A DNA stretch of 64,000 nucleotides from Arcicella rosea (lineage in GTDB: Bacteria; Bacteroidota; Bacteroidia; Cytophagales; Spirosomataceae): NCBI RefSeq assembly GCF_040543805.1, contig NZ_JBEUMS010000001.1, forward strand, positions 682,001 to 746,000. Reading direction: 5' to 3'. Positions 1-8,528 of the stretch are shown piece by piece. The position numbers and the translations under genes are program-made. The notes beneath the pieces are model-generated. The model saw only the letters and a list, made by a program, of their open reading frames with translations, was not told where the DNA came from and made no database searches. Every line of letters begins with the position of its first letter. The first letter of the stretch is position 1.

Positions 1-499
1 CTATCTTGAAAACAATGCCTAGCATTGAGAAAAAAGTCATAATAGATACTGTTACAACTGCCAAATCTTTGAAGAAAGGGACAAATTGGTCATCAAGTTT
101 CGTTTCAGTCAATGCTGCTCTTTCTTGAAAAATAAGGGCGATAAATTTCACCAAACGAATCAAAATCCAAGAAATTGAGAAAATCAAAAAGCATTGAAAA
201 ATCTTCAGAAGTACTACCTTCAAGCCCAAAGTAGCGGCTAAATTCCAAGAAAGAGGAAAGTGTAAATAAAGAAAAGCAAAGTAAACCATCAACACAATGA
301 TAAAAAGCTCAACGGGCTTTCTGAGCATCTCAATACAAGTATGAATTGATACTTTATCGTGTTTGATAAAACGATATAAAACTTTACTAAGCGATACTGA
401 TAATAAACGTTTTAATAGTAAGCTACTCACTATAATTCCGATAAACCAGAGAATATCATTAACTTTATTTTCAAGAATTTCAGATTCTAAGAATTCCAT
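1..499 (-). CDS. MscS-type mechanosensitive channel, N-terminal part (cut by window edge)
   Basis: Reading back from an ATG at 499 gives an open frame of about 166 codons with no stop before the window edge. The product begins MEFLESEILENKVNDILWF and shows three or four hydrophobic segments separated by short basic loops. It ends in a stretch (DDQFVPFFKDLAVV followed by a hydrophobic helix) that resembles the start of the pore region in small MscS-family channels. The C-terminal beta domain lies outside the window, so the family call rests on topology and this junction alone. Such channels release solutes from the inner membrane during osmotic downshift. It is transcribed away from coaX. Confidence 0.65.
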   Translation of the reverse strand, partial: MEFLESEILENKVNDILWFIGIIVSSLLLKRLLSVSLSKVLYRFIKHDKVSIHTCIEMLRKPVELFIIVLMVYFAFLYLHFPLSWNLAATLGLKVVLLKIFQCFLIFSISWILIRLVKFIALIFQERAALTETKLDDQFVPFFKDLAVVTVSIMTFFSMLGIVFKI

Positions 500-667
500 A
501 ATATTTGTTTTTTAAAACTTAAAGATGAATGTTATGATTGGGAGTGAACATAAGAATTTTAAAAACGCTTTCCCAAAATTGTAAAAATTGCTTTTATTTT
601 AAACGATTTGCTGTCTTTTTTATCCCAAAAAATCATACCGAAGCAAATTTCACTTACATTATTTTAC

Positions 668-1396
668 ATGAATTTAGCCATAGACTTAGGAAATACTTTT
701 GCCAAAACGGGTCTTTTTGAGCAAGGAAAGCTCGTCGAAAGTAAAGGTTCTTTTACCTATTCCGAATTGATTGACTACGTAAAAGACTTAAAGCCAAAGA
801 ATATTATCATTTCAACAGTGAGTTATTCAGAAGAACAATTGAGTCAAGATTTTTCGGATGACAGTACAAAAGTGTTCTTTTTAAAAAATACTACGCCCGT
901 TCCTATCACTAAATTGTACGATACACCAGAAACTTTGGGAGCCGACCGCATTGCTGCTTCCATTGGTGCAAGAGTTATATTTCCTGAAAGTAACGCTATG
1001 ATTATTGATTTAGGTACTTGTATTACTTATGATTTGGTTGATACCGAAGATAATTTTCACGGAGGAATTATTTCACCTGGAGTACGGATGCGATTCACCG
1101 CTATGAATACTTTTACAAAACGTTTGCCGTTATTAGAACCAGAAGAAGCGCCCCACATTCTTGGAAAAAGTACAAAACACGCTATGCAAAGTGGCGTAAT
1201 GAATGGTATTACTGCAGAGATAAATGGATTTATTGAAGAGTATCACAAGCTTTTAACAAAAATTAACGTCATTTTATGTGGCGGAGATGCTACATTCTTT
1301 GCAAACCGCATAAAATACCCGAACTTTGTAATTCCAGAGTTGGTGCTGATTGGACTTAACAGAATTTTAGAATATAATGTCGAACAAAATAAATAG
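668..1396 (+). CDS. coaX: Type III pantothenate kinase
   Basis: CoaX phosphorylates pantothenate in the first step of coenzyme A synthesis, in the cytoplasm. The start at 668 is chosen because the family always opens with the phosphate-binding loop, here MNLAIDLGNTFAKTG; the 20 extra upstream codons of the open frame do not fit the family. Further motifs are GADRIAASIGAR near residue 80, IDLGTCITYD near residue 110 and GGIISPGVRMR near residue 130. At 242 residues it has the usual length. The next gene begins inside its last codons, so coaX, the outer-membrane protein and lptC are probably co-transcribed. Confidence 0.95.
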   Translation: MNLAIDLGNTFAKTGLFEQGKLVESKGSFTYSELIDYVKDLKPKNIIISTVSYSEEQLSQDFSDDSTKVFFLKNTTPVPITKLYDTPETLGADRIAASIGARVIFPESNAMIIDLGTCITYDLVDTEDNFHGGIISPGVRMRFTAMNTFTKRLPLLEPEEAPHILGKSTKHAMQSGVMNGITAEINGFIEEYHKLLTKINVILCGGDATFFANRIKYPNFVIPELVLIGLNRILEYNVEQNK

Positions 1397-2750
1397 TATT
1401 TCAAATTTTATGCGAGCAACAATCCCTTCAAGGGTTGTAAATAGAAAAAGTTACAATCAAGCATTTGCTTCTAAGTTCCTATTCAAATCATTCTCTCGTT
1501 TATTTATTGCTGTTTCTTGCCTTTTGGCATTTCATTCAATACAAGCACAAGAAACGAATTCTCCGTTTTCATTCTTAGGCATTGGCGAAGTTTATAATGG
1601 TGGAACTGCCGTAAACTCAATGTCTGGCGGTTTGGGTGTGGCAAGTTCTAACGGTATTTATGTGAATACCTTGAACCCAGCGATGCTTGCAAGAAACCGT
1701 TATACTGTTTTTGAAATGGGTGTAAATACCGAAATCAAAGCGATGCAAGACAGCAGACAACGCTCTAATACTTATAATGGAACTTTAGGGCCAGTTATAT
1801 TGGCGTTACCAGCTTCTCCACGTTGGACTTTGGCCTTAGGTTTAATGCCTTATTCTACCGTAAATTACAAAACCCTTACTTCACGAAAACTTAACGTTGT
1901 TGGTACAGATAGTACTATTCTTACTTATAATGGCGAAGGCGGACTTAATAAGGCTATCATCAGTAATGGAGTTAGAGTAAGTAAAAATATGTATGTTGGT
2001 CTTGAAACTTCTTATTTATTCGGAGTAATCAACAGAGATATTACCACACAAAACCTTAGTGATGGGCAAAATTATCAAGTAAAAAGCTTTAATCGCTCTA
2101 ATTACTCAAGTGTACATTTTAAATTAGGCTACGCTTGGAGACCAAAGATTAGCAAAGAATATTTCTTAAATATTGGTGCTACAGCAGAATTATCACAAAA
2201 CATTGGCATCAAAAATCTTAAAGGATTTAATACGTATGATGCTTCGGGTATAACACTTATCAATGCCGATACGCTTTCAAATCCAAACGGAAGTATTACA
2301 TTACCAGCCAATTACAAATTTGGAATAAGTTTAGAAAAGCCGGGAAAACTACTTGTTTCATTAGATTACTCAACAACAAAATGGACAGGATATAAAAGTT
2401 TAGAAGGTGATAATGATGGACTAAAAAATGCTTATACAGTAGCTGTTGGTGCTGAATATATTCCAAAATTTGATGCCATCTCTGGATACTTCAACCATGT
2501 AATGTATCGTGTAGGTGCAAATTACACACAATCTCCTTACACTTATAATGGAAACGAAGCAGCAAAAGACATGAGTTTCTCTGTAGGTGTTTCATTACCA
2601 TTACGTACTATTTCTTATGTAAATATTGCTTATGTAAGAGGAAAAAGAGGAGTACTTTCAACAAACGGATTAGAAGAACAATACAGTAAAATTGTTGTTG
2701 GCTTCTCGTTAGGTGATTTCTACTGGTTCCGTAAACCAAAAATTGATTAA
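1377..2750 (+). CDS. Outer-membrane beta-barrel protein (FadL/PorV-like)
   Basis: The protein has a hydrophobic signal segment ending near IQAQE (about residue 58), then PFSFLGIGEVYNGG, an asparagine-proline segment (NTLNPAML) and alternating amphipathic strands to a C-terminal aromatic end, as in FadL/PorV-like barrels of Bacteroidota. A FadL-like fold is inference; the substrate is unknown. Start choice is uncertain: 1377 overlaps coaX by 20 bases and 1410 is an alternative. Either way the stretch before the signal peptide is unusually long because it contains a short palindromic repeat (1419-1438) read as ATIPSRVV. The lptC start at 2764 lies 13 bases after the stop. Confidence 0.8.
   Translation: MSNKINSISNFMRATIPSRVVNRKSYNQAFASKFLFKSFSRLFIAVSCLLAFHSIQAQETNSPFSFLGIGEVYNGGTAVNSMSGGLGVASSNGIYVNTLNPAMLARNRYTVFEMGVNTEIKAMQDSRQRSNTYNGTLGPVILALPASPRWTLALGLMPYSTVNYKTLTSRKLNVVGTDSTILTYNGEGGLNKAIISNGVRVSKNMYVGLETSYLFGVINRDITTQNLSDGQNYQVKSFNRSNYSSVHFKLGYAWRPKISKEYFLNIGATAELSQNIGIKNLKGFNTYDASGITLINADTLSNPNGSITLPANYKFGISLEKPGKLLVSLDYSTTKWTGYKSLEGDNDGLKNAYTVAVGAEYIPKFDAISGYFNHVMYRVGANYTQSPYTYNGNEAAKDMSFSVGVSLPLRTISYVNIAYVRGKRGVLSTNGLEEQYSKIVVGFSLGDFYWFRKPKID
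1419..1438. repeat. Palindromic repeat inside coding sequence, copy 1
   Basis: ACAATCCCTTCAAGGGTTGT is an imperfect inverted repeat. It matches the centre of a second copy at 2806-2825 at 15 of 20 positions without gaps. Both copies lie between a start codon and a signal peptide and are read in the same frame (TIPSRVV here, TTPLRVV in LptC). This copy has a short stem with one bulge. Confidence 0.55.
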
Positions 2751-2763
2751 TTATTCTAATTAT

Positions 2764-3366
2764 ATGAATCAATTCAAAATATATTTCAAACAATTGACTA
2801 ATTTGACAACTCCACTAAGGGTTGTCAAATTAGTTTTACGCCCAATACTTGGTTTAATGATTACTTTCTTTTTACTAATGGCTTGTAAGGAAGAAAAGAA
2901 AGTAATTGCCAAAAAAGCTTATGAGGGACCAATCTCTGAGATTTATGGTGTAAACATGACTTATTCAGATTCTGCCAGATTAGTCGTTAGAATGTCCACA
3001 GAAAGCCAATTGACAATGCCGAATGAAGATAAAGTATATCCTCATGAAGTAAGAGTATTCTTTTTTGATAAATTAGGGAATAACAGTACCACTTTACGAA
3101 GTGATTCTGCAAGATACATTCGCATGAAAAATATTTATCATATCATGGGAAGAGTACTCATCAACAATCAAATTAAACACGAAACACTTACTACAGATGA
3201 ACTTTATTGGAATCCAGATACTAAGAAGATTTATACAGACAAACCAGTCGATGTAAAAACATCTGAAGAAGTCTTTCACGGTGTAGGAATGGATGCTAAT
3301 CAAGATTTTACGGACTATACACTCAGAAAAGTAACGGGAGTTGTTAGTGTAAAAAATTTACCATAA
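2764..3366 (+). CDS. lptC: LPS export ABC transporter periplasmic protein LptC (lipoprotein form)
   Basis: LptC receives lipopolysaccharide from the LptBFG transporter and passes it towards LptA and the outer membrane. The product has a lipobox at FFLLMACKEE (Cys near residue 39), as Bacteroidota LptC proteins often do, followed by the LptC/OstA-like beta domain: ISEIYGVNMTYSDSAR, then DKVYPHEVRVFFFD, then YWNPDTKKIYTDKPVDV. These match the family's strand-rich pattern of adducts and untruncated repeats. At 200 residues the length is normal. ATG 2764 is preferred to the earlier 2713; ATG 2857 would give a shorter but complete lipoprotein signal. A 13-bp-arm perfect palindrome lies in the N-terminal codons. 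Confidence 0.85.
   Translation: MNQFKIYFKQLTNLTTPLRVVKLVLRPILGLMITFFLLMACKEEKKVIAKKAYEGPISEIYGVNMTYSDSARLVVRMSTESQLTMPNEDKVYPHEVRVFFFDKLGNNSTTLRSDSARYIRMKNIYHIMGRVLINNQIKHETLTTDELYWNPDTKKIYTDKPVDVKTSEEVFHGVGMDANQDFTDYTLRKVTGVVSVKNLP
2798..2833. repeat. Perfect palindrome inside the lptC N-terminal coding region, copy 2
   Basis: CTAATTTGACAAC (2798-2810) and GTTGTCAAATTAG (2821-2833) are perfect 13-base reverse complements around a 10-base loop, TCCACTAAGG. The central 20 bases resemble copy 1 at 1419-1438. The hairpin encodes LTNLTTPLRVVKL, upstream of the lipoprotein signal. Confidence 0.85.
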
Positions 3367-3398
3367 GTAATAACTATGAGGTTGTTGCTTAAAGATTT

Positions 3399-3590
3399 CT
3401 ATCTATTATGTATGGTCCCTGCATAAAGACGACCAACTGCCGCCCAAGTAATATCATCGTTGGTTATTAAACGTTCTAAGAGTTTAAATAAAGCTTGTGG
3501 AAAATTGTTGTGGTTAGATATTAGCGGATATTATACTGATTTTGGTTCTACAACTGTTAATAAATTGAGATGATAAAGTGGCTCTCCACA
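3399..3590 (-). pseudogene. Possible remnant of a protein-coding gene, C-terminal end only
   Basis: The minus strand reads as protein-like sequence with one in-frame stop: GEPLYHLNLLTVVEPKSV, stop (near 3532), then YPLISNHNNFPQALFKLLE, RLITNDDITWAAVGRLYAG and TIHNR before a stop at 3399-3401. The composition after the internal stop is that of a folded helical protein rather than random AT-rich translation. There is no start codon and another stop lies about 20 codons further upstream. I do not recognise the family. It may instead be a chance open stretch of about 43 codons. Confidence 0.3.
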
Positions 3591-3792
3591 TTTATACTAC
3601 ACTTGTTATTCTTTTCCAACGCTACTAAAAAATAGGTACATTTTGTCTCAAAATTGTATTACTTGTAAATATTCTTACTTCATTATTGAAGTTAAATTGA
3701 AGCACTCATAAGCTAGAACAATCTTCAATTTTCATTTCCATACTTACCGAATCAATATATTAATTGGTTAATGGCATCTTTTTTATAAAAAC

Positions 3793-3838
3793 CCCTATTT
3801 TAAGGGATTGTATAACGATATAATAAAAACTTACTTTG
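3793..3838 (+). promoter_or_regulatory. Promoter with CCCT-N6-AGGG operator, single-site version
   Basis: CCCTATTTTAAGGG (3793-3806) directly abuts a -33 TTG (3808-3810), followed 20 bases later by TTACTTTG (3831-3838), close to the Bacteroidota -7 consensus TAnnTTTG. The same arrangement with identical spacing recurs at 9043-9088 ahead of another gene of the island. It would drive the response-regulator operon with a leader of about 270 bases. Confidence 0.5.
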
Positions 3839-4117
3839 CAATGTCAAGTTTAATATTTGCCTAACCAACTAATTGAAATTCACCACTATGAATTTTAAGG
3901 TAATCAAAAAACTTGATATTTATTAATATAATTAAACTGATGGTAAGTCGGGCGGATATTACTGTCGGTTTAATTGTATTATAAATGTTCTTAGGTCATT
4001 ATAAGTAATAGAAAAGTGATTATTATCATTTTTTTTTAGAACCTTCATCCTCACTGTACATTTTAAAGGGTTTTAACTTTGATTGAAAGGGCATTTGAAT
4101 CATAATAAATTTAAGAA

Positions 4118-4753
4118 ATGGATTTGTTAATAGGAATCATTGAAGATGATCATAATTTAAGAGATAATATTGAGAAGTTTTTCTCCTTATACACAGATAT
4201 AACTATTGTTTTTTCTGTGAATAGTATAGAAAAATTTTTAAGTGAAAATAAATCATTAACACAAGAACCATACTTAATCTTTATTGATATTGGTCTTCCC
4301 GGTATATCAGGGATAGAAGGTATCAGTTTGATTCGTAAAACCTACCCTAATGCACACATCGTGATGATAAGTGGCACTTGTAATGAAGATTCTGTTTGGG
4401 AAGCCGTAAGTGCTGGTGCAAATGGGTATTTGTTAAAGCCTCTTTCGCTCAAAAAAATCATTGAGCAAATCGATATTATTAAGAATAATGGCGCTTTAAT
4501 TTCGCCAGAAGTAGCTTCAATGTTATTTTCTAAGATTGCTCAGAAAACAAAGGAAAAAGAAGCTAAGATAGAAGGCGTTCTTACAAAAAGAGAACTTGAC
4601 GTTGTGGATTATTTACTGAAAGGACAAAGCTACAAAGAAATCGCCAACCAATTATTTATTAGCTATTCTACTGTAAATGACCATATTAAAAAAATATATG
4701 CAAAGCTTGAAATTAATTCGAAAGGAGAATTATTAGCTTTATTCATCAACTAA
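4118..4753 (+). CDS. NarL/FixJ-type response regulator (receiver + LuxR helix-turn-helix)
   Basis: A 211-residue two-domain regulator. The receiver domain (about residues 3-125) shows the acidic pocket E9-D10-D11, the phospho-acceptor Asp57 in FIDIGLPG and the conserved Lys107 in LLKPLS. The LuxR-type DNA-binding domain covers about residues 150-208 (LTKRELDVVDYLLKGQS, then STVNDHIKKIYAKL). It is the only DNA-binding protein in the signalling island, so it is the likely transcriptional output of the neighbouring kinases; that link is inference. The receiver-only gene follows after 10 bases. Its leader carries the CCCT-N6-AGGG promoter also found before the kinase at 9232. Confidence 0.9.
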   Translation: MDLLIGIIEDDHNLRDNIEKFFSLYTDITIVFSVNSIEKFLSENKSLTQEPYLIFIDIGLPGISGIEGISLIRKTYPNAHIVMISGTCNEDSVWEAVSAGANGYLLKPLSLKKIIEQIDIIKNNGALISPEVASMLFSKIAQKTKEKEAKIEGVLTKRELDVVDYLLKGQSYKEIANQLFISYSTVNDHIKKIYAKLEINSKGELLALFIN

Positions 4754-4763
4754 ATAATATATT

Positions 4764-5171
4764 ATGAACAAAAGCCCATTCATCTTAATTGTAGATGATA
4801 ACCGAATGAATAGGCTTGTGTTATCTAAACAACTAAGTTCTTTAGAAATACCAATTAGTGAATGTGAAGACGGACAACAGGCGATTGATGCTATCAAAGA
4901 AAGTACTTTCCAGCACATCATTGTTCTATTAGATTTAAATATGCCTGTGATGGATGGCTATAAATTCTTATTGTATTTAAGAGATAACAAAGTAGAATTT
5001 ACTGGAAAACAAATAGAAGTGATTGTGGTCTCGGCATCAGAATATGCAGTTTTTAAAGAAAGAAAATTAGATGTAGAAATTGTAGCGTATTTACAAAAAG
5101 TAGTAAGTAAAGTAATGCTTATTGATGCGATAGAACTTGCTATTGGAAAATTTGACTTCGATGGTATTTAA
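4764..5171 (+). CDS. Single-domain response regulator (CheY-like)
   Basis: 135 residues, made of a receiver domain only. Asp11-Asp12 (IVDDNRMN), phospho-acceptor Asp57 (LLDLNMPVMDG) and Lys112 (LQKVV) are present, so it should accept a phosphate. There is no output domain; such proteins act by protein contact or as phosphate shuttles and sinks between kinases. It overlaps the next gene (the kinase starts at 5161), which suggests translational coupling and a direct partnership with that kinase. Confidence 0.88.
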   Translation: MNKSPFILIVDDNRMNRLVLSKQLSSLEIPISECEDGQQAIDAIKESTFQHIIVLLDLNMPVMDGYKFLLYLRDNKVEFTGKQIEVIVVSASEYAVFKERKLDVEIVAYLQKVVSKVMLIDAIELAIGKFDFDGI

Positions 5172-7083
5172 AAAGAATGACATAGCCTTGGATCTCCGTT
5201 TTATATTAAATGAAGTTCCCTTTGCAGTTTTATTAGAGGATAATCAAAGAAGGTTACAATTTGTAAATCCTAATTTTTGCGAACTATTCCACATCCCTAT
5301 TGAACCAGACCAAATGGTTGGTTTCAACTGTGAACAAGCCGCTGAATCTGCTGCCCCGCTATTTAAATACTCTCAAGAATTTTTAGAGAGAGTAAAAGAA
5401 ATTCTTGCTAAAAAAGAACCCGTTAGACAAGAAATGCTTGAGTTGGCCGACGGAAGATTTTTTTTGAGAGATTACTTACCCATTATTAATAATAATTTTT
5501 TTGAAGGACAAGTATGGATTTACTATGATTATACCTACGCTCATAGTTTAGAAGTAAAGAAGAATAATCAAAAGAAATTCTATGAAAGCATTTTGTTGAA
5601 TATCCCTGCTGATATTGCTGTTTTTGATAAAGATCATAAGTACTTATTCGTCAATAAAAGAGCTATTAAAAATGATGAAATCAGAGAATGGATTGTAGGA
5701 AAAGATGATTTTGATTATGTGAAGTTTAGAGGAAGGGACATCAGCATTGCTGAAAAAAGAAGAGCATTATTTCAAGAGGTAGTCAACCAAAAAGATTGTA
5801 ATGAATTTTTAGAAGAAAACATTACTCCTGAAGGCAATATTCAGTATAATCTTCGCAGGATGCATCCTTTCTATGCTGATAACAATGAATTAGAGTTTGT
5901 TGTCGGCTATGGGATGGATGTTACTTCTATCAAAAATGCTGAAGAGAATGTTAATCGTAGGGAGAAAAATTTGGCTCAAATCACAGAAATTTTAAGTATT
6001 GCCGTAATTGTGATTGACCAATCTTTTAATGTGATTTATACAAACTCTTCTTTTGAATCTACTTTTGGTTATGCTTCAGACGATATTATAGGAAAATCAA
6101 TTAATGTAATTGCAGTTGAAAATATTTCTTCTTTAATAAAGGAGATAGAGTTTGCCAAGCAGAGGGGTAGTTTTGAAGGTTCTACCAAAGAATATCGTTT
6201 TCAAGATAAGTATGGTTCAAGAAGATATTTAAGTGTTTCGTTTGTTCCATATAATATAGCAGAAAGTAACGAAGTATTTTATGCAATCTTCTTTAGTGAT
6301 GTAACAGACCAACATCTTGCCGTTTCTGAATTACAAAAAATCATAGAAAAGGAGAAACGATTGAATGAGCTAAAATCAGGATTTGTAAATATTGTTTCTC
6401 ATGAAATGCGTACACCGCTTTCTGTCATTCAGTCGAGTGCACAAATTATGGAAATGCTGAGCGAAACTGATAGATTGGATAAAGAGTCCGTTGACTTCCA
6501 TACAAACAGAATTGTTAGTGAAGTAGGTGGCATGGAAAGTTTGATGGAAGAGCTACTCCTGATTAGCAAAATAGAAAGTGGTAAAGTAGAATTCAGACCA
6601 TTCCCGCAAGATTTAGAAAGTTTTGTAAGAGTAATACTTCATGAAAAATATGCACAATTGGCAGATGGAAGACAAATGCAAGTAATTGTAAAGGGAGTAA
6701 ATCATGAAGTAGAATTTGATAGAATGATGATGAATCATATCTTGAATAACATCATTGGAAATGCCTTTAAATATTCTGAAGAAAAAAAAGCACCGATTTT
6801 ACAACTACATTTCAGACAGCATGCTGTAACTGTTATGGTGGTTGATTATGGAATTGGTATTCCAGCAAAAGACTTACAAAATTTATTTAAGGCTTTCTCA
6901 AGAGCATCAAATGTAGATGGAATCAATGGAACTGGTTTAGGTTTACACGTAGTGAAATATTTTACAGATTTTCATAAAGCGAAAATTTATTGTAAATCTC
7001 AAGTCAACAAAGGAACATGTATAATGCTTGAATTTAATTATAAATCATATTCAAATGCCAAAAATAGTATTAGTAGAGGATGA
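5161..7083 (+). CDS. PAS-domain sensor histidine kinase
   Basis: About 640 residues with no membrane segment visible, so probably cytoplasmic. Three PAS-like sensor segments precede the kinase core (near residues 10-130, 135-260 and 270-390; the third contains NSSFESTFGYASDDIIGKS). The core has an H-box with His414 (FVNIVSHEMRTPLSV), an N-box (NHILNNIIGNAFKYS), a G1 box (VVDYGIGIP) and a G2 box (NGTGLGLHVV), so all catalytic motifs are intact. ATG 5161 is chosen because it gives the shortest overlap with the receiver gene; 5137 is an in-frame alternative. The next gene overlaps its 3' end by 29 bases. Confidence 0.9.
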   Translation: MVFKKNDIALDLRFILNEVPFAVLLEDNQRRLQFVNPNFCELFHIPIEPDQMVGFNCEQAAESAAPLFKYSQEFLERVKEILAKKEPVRQEMLELADGRFFLRDYLPIINNNFFEGQVWIYYDYTYAHSLEVKKNNQKKFYESILLNIPADIAVFDKDHKYLFVNKRAIKNDEIREWIVGKDDFDYVKFRGRDISIAEKRRALFQEVVNQKDCNEFLEENITPEGNIQYNLRRMHPFYADNNELEFVVGYGMDVTSIKNAEENVNRREKNLAQITEILSIAVIVIDQSFNVIYTNSSFESTFGYASDDIIGKSINVIAVENISSLIKEIEFAKQRGSFEGSTKEYRFQDKYGSRRYLSVSFVPYNIAESNEVFYAIFFSDVTDQHLAVSELQKIIEKEKRLNELKSGFVNIVSHEMRTPLSVIQSSAQIMEMLSETDRLDKESVDFHTNRIVSEVGGMESLMEELLLISKIESGKVEFRPFPQDLESFVRVILHEKYAQLADGRQMQVIVKGVNHEVEFDRMMMNHILNNIIGNAFKYSEEKKAPILQLHFRQHAVTVMVVDYGIGIPAKDLQNLFKAFSRASNVDGINGTGLGLHVVKYFTDFHKAKIYCKSQVNKGTCIMLEFNYKSYSNAKNSISRG

Positions 7084-8143
7084 ATTACAGTTGGCAGAGA
7101 ATACAAAACTTATCCTTGAAATCAATGGATTTGAGTGTTTTGTGGCTAATAAAGGACAAGAAGGAATTGATTTGATAAAATCAATCAATCCATGTTTGGT
7201 TATTTGCGATATTAATTTAGACGAAATTGATGGTTATGAAATCTTGAGGCAAATAAGATTAGATTCTCTATTTCTAAATTTACCCTTTATCTTTTTAACC
7301 GCCAGAGCCGACTTTGTGGATAAAAGAAAAGGAATGAATTCGGGTGCTGATGATTTCCTAACCAAACCTTATAATGCTAGAGTATTAGTTGAAACGATTC
7401 GAGCACGTTTGGAACTGAGTAATCAGAAAAAAGAGTCAGTAGGAATAGAAATCAAGAAAAATGCGATAGATGTATTTTATCATGTTTCCAATCATGAATA
7501 CCTAACACCGCTTAATGGTATTATTAACCTAAGCGAGATTGCTTTGGATATGGTTAGAAATAAGCAAACTTCCGACATTGAACCCTTATTAGAAGGCATT
7601 TATACTTCTGGAAACAGAATGCTGAGAACTACCAGAAAGCTATTGTGGTACAACCAATTATCTAATGCTGTAAACCCTTGGAAAAATGTATTAGGAGCCA
7701 ATAGCCAAATTAATGTCATTAAGTTTCTGCAAGATGTTGTGGATAGTGCAACCAAAAGCTCATTAAAAATATTTGACATCAATATTAAGTCAAACGTTAC
7801 TTATTTATATGGATATGATGAGAGTTTAATTCAAATTATGTTCATGGAGTTAATCCAAAATGTAGTGAATTTTGCTGACCCAAATCGAAAAGTATATATA
7901 GAAGCAAGACTTGAAAATGATTTTTTAGTATTAATTATTAGAAATCATTATTTCGAGAATTATACTTTGTCAACAGAAGAGATAAAGCCATTTTATCAAG
8001 CACATAATCCCAAAGATATGAATGGCACAGGCTTAGGCTTATACGTTGTAAAGGAATGGGTAGAGTCAATTAATGGGCAATTTGAAGTAAAAGGCGAGAA
8101 TCAACTATTCGATGTCATCATAAAAATTCCATTGAGTTTATAA
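7055..8143 (+). CDS. Receiver domain fused to a histidine kinase with degenerate ATPase
   Basis: 362 residues: an N-terminal receiver with Asp52 (ICDINLDEIDG) and Lys104 (FLTKPYNA), then a dimerisation segment with His147 (HVSNHEYLTPLNGI) and an ATPase-like domain. The ATPase has an N-box-like stretch (MELIQNVVNFADPN) and a clear G2 box (NGTGLGLYVV), but where the DxGxG G1 box should be it reads VLIIRNHYFENY. ATP turnover is therefore doubtful and the protein may relay or scaffold phosphotransfer. The start at 7055 (MPKIVLVEDE) is fixed by the receiver fold. It is the last gene of the overlapping signalling operon begun at 4118. Confidence 0.85.
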   Translation: MPKIVLVEDELQLAENTKLILEINGFECFVANKGQEGIDLIKSINPCLVICDINLDEIDGYEILRQIRLDSLFLNLPFIFLTARADFVDKRKGMNSGADDFLTKPYNARVLVETIRARLELSNQKKESVGIEIKKNAIDVFYHVSNHEYLTPLNGIINLSEIALDMVRNKQTSDIEPLLEGIYTSGNRMLRTTRKLLWYNQLSNAVNPWKNVLGANSQINVIKFLQDVVDSATKSSLKIFDINIKSNVTYLYGYDESLIQIMFMELIQNVVNFADPNRKVYIEARLENDFLVLIIRNHYFENYTLSTEEIKPFYQAHNPKDMNGTGLGLYVVKEWVESINGQFEVKGENQLFDVIIKIPLSL

Positions 8144-8198
8144 ATAAAAACTGTTTTTATGAACGGTTAAAATAATTCTGGGGTAAAAATATAATTAA

Positions 8199-8447
8199 AT
8201 GCTTAACACTAATTTTAATTCAATTGTATTTCCGATAGTAATCATTTTGAGTTGTTTAATTATCTTTTTTTTGATTTACAACATTAGAAGAACAACTCAA
8301 AGAAAATGCCCTAACTGTGATAATAGGATTTGTACAGCAATCAAAACTCCTTTCTACTTAAAAGTACTCTTATTCTATCTGAATAATTTTGAATATTATA
8401 AATGCCATAATTGTGGGAATAGTTTTATTCTCGTCATAAAGCTATGA
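8199..8447 (+). CDS. Small membrane protein with zinc-ribbon cysteines (paralogue 1)
   Basis: 82 residues. One N-terminal membrane helix (about residues 8-28: IVFPIVIILSCLIIFFLIY) is followed by CPNCDNRIC and, about 30 residues later, CHNCGNSF, a two-knuckle pattern typical of zinc ribbons. The tail is probably cytoplasmic because basic residues follow the helix. No named family was recognised. It lies 55 bases after the hybrid kinase and just before a diverged copy of itself, so it may belong to the signalling operon. Confidence 0.65.
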   Translation: MLNTNFNSIVFPIVIILSCLIIFFLIYNIRRTTQRKCPNCDNRICTAIKTPFYLKVLLFYLNNFEYYKCHNCGNSFILVIKL

Positions 8448-8528
8448 ATAATTAAATATACAAGCCATAGTAGTAATTTAATTCACTTTTAAACAATAGT
8501 TTTTTTCACTAACACACACTTTACAATC

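Larger units (their letters stand above)
3367..4117. other. 750-base intergenic stretch before the signalling operon
   Basis: The stretch holds a possible gene remnant on the minus strand (3399-3590), an operator/promoter (3793-3838) and a long leader before the response regulator. A second exact -7 box, TAACTTTG, lies about 40 bases before the gene (near 4074), so two start sites are possible. No RNA gene was recognised in the remainder. Confidence 0.6.

Noticed and set aside
538..720. 60-codon frame ahead of coaX
   Set aside because: It overlaps the coaX start in another frame and reads as untypical Phe/Lys/Asn-rich sequence.
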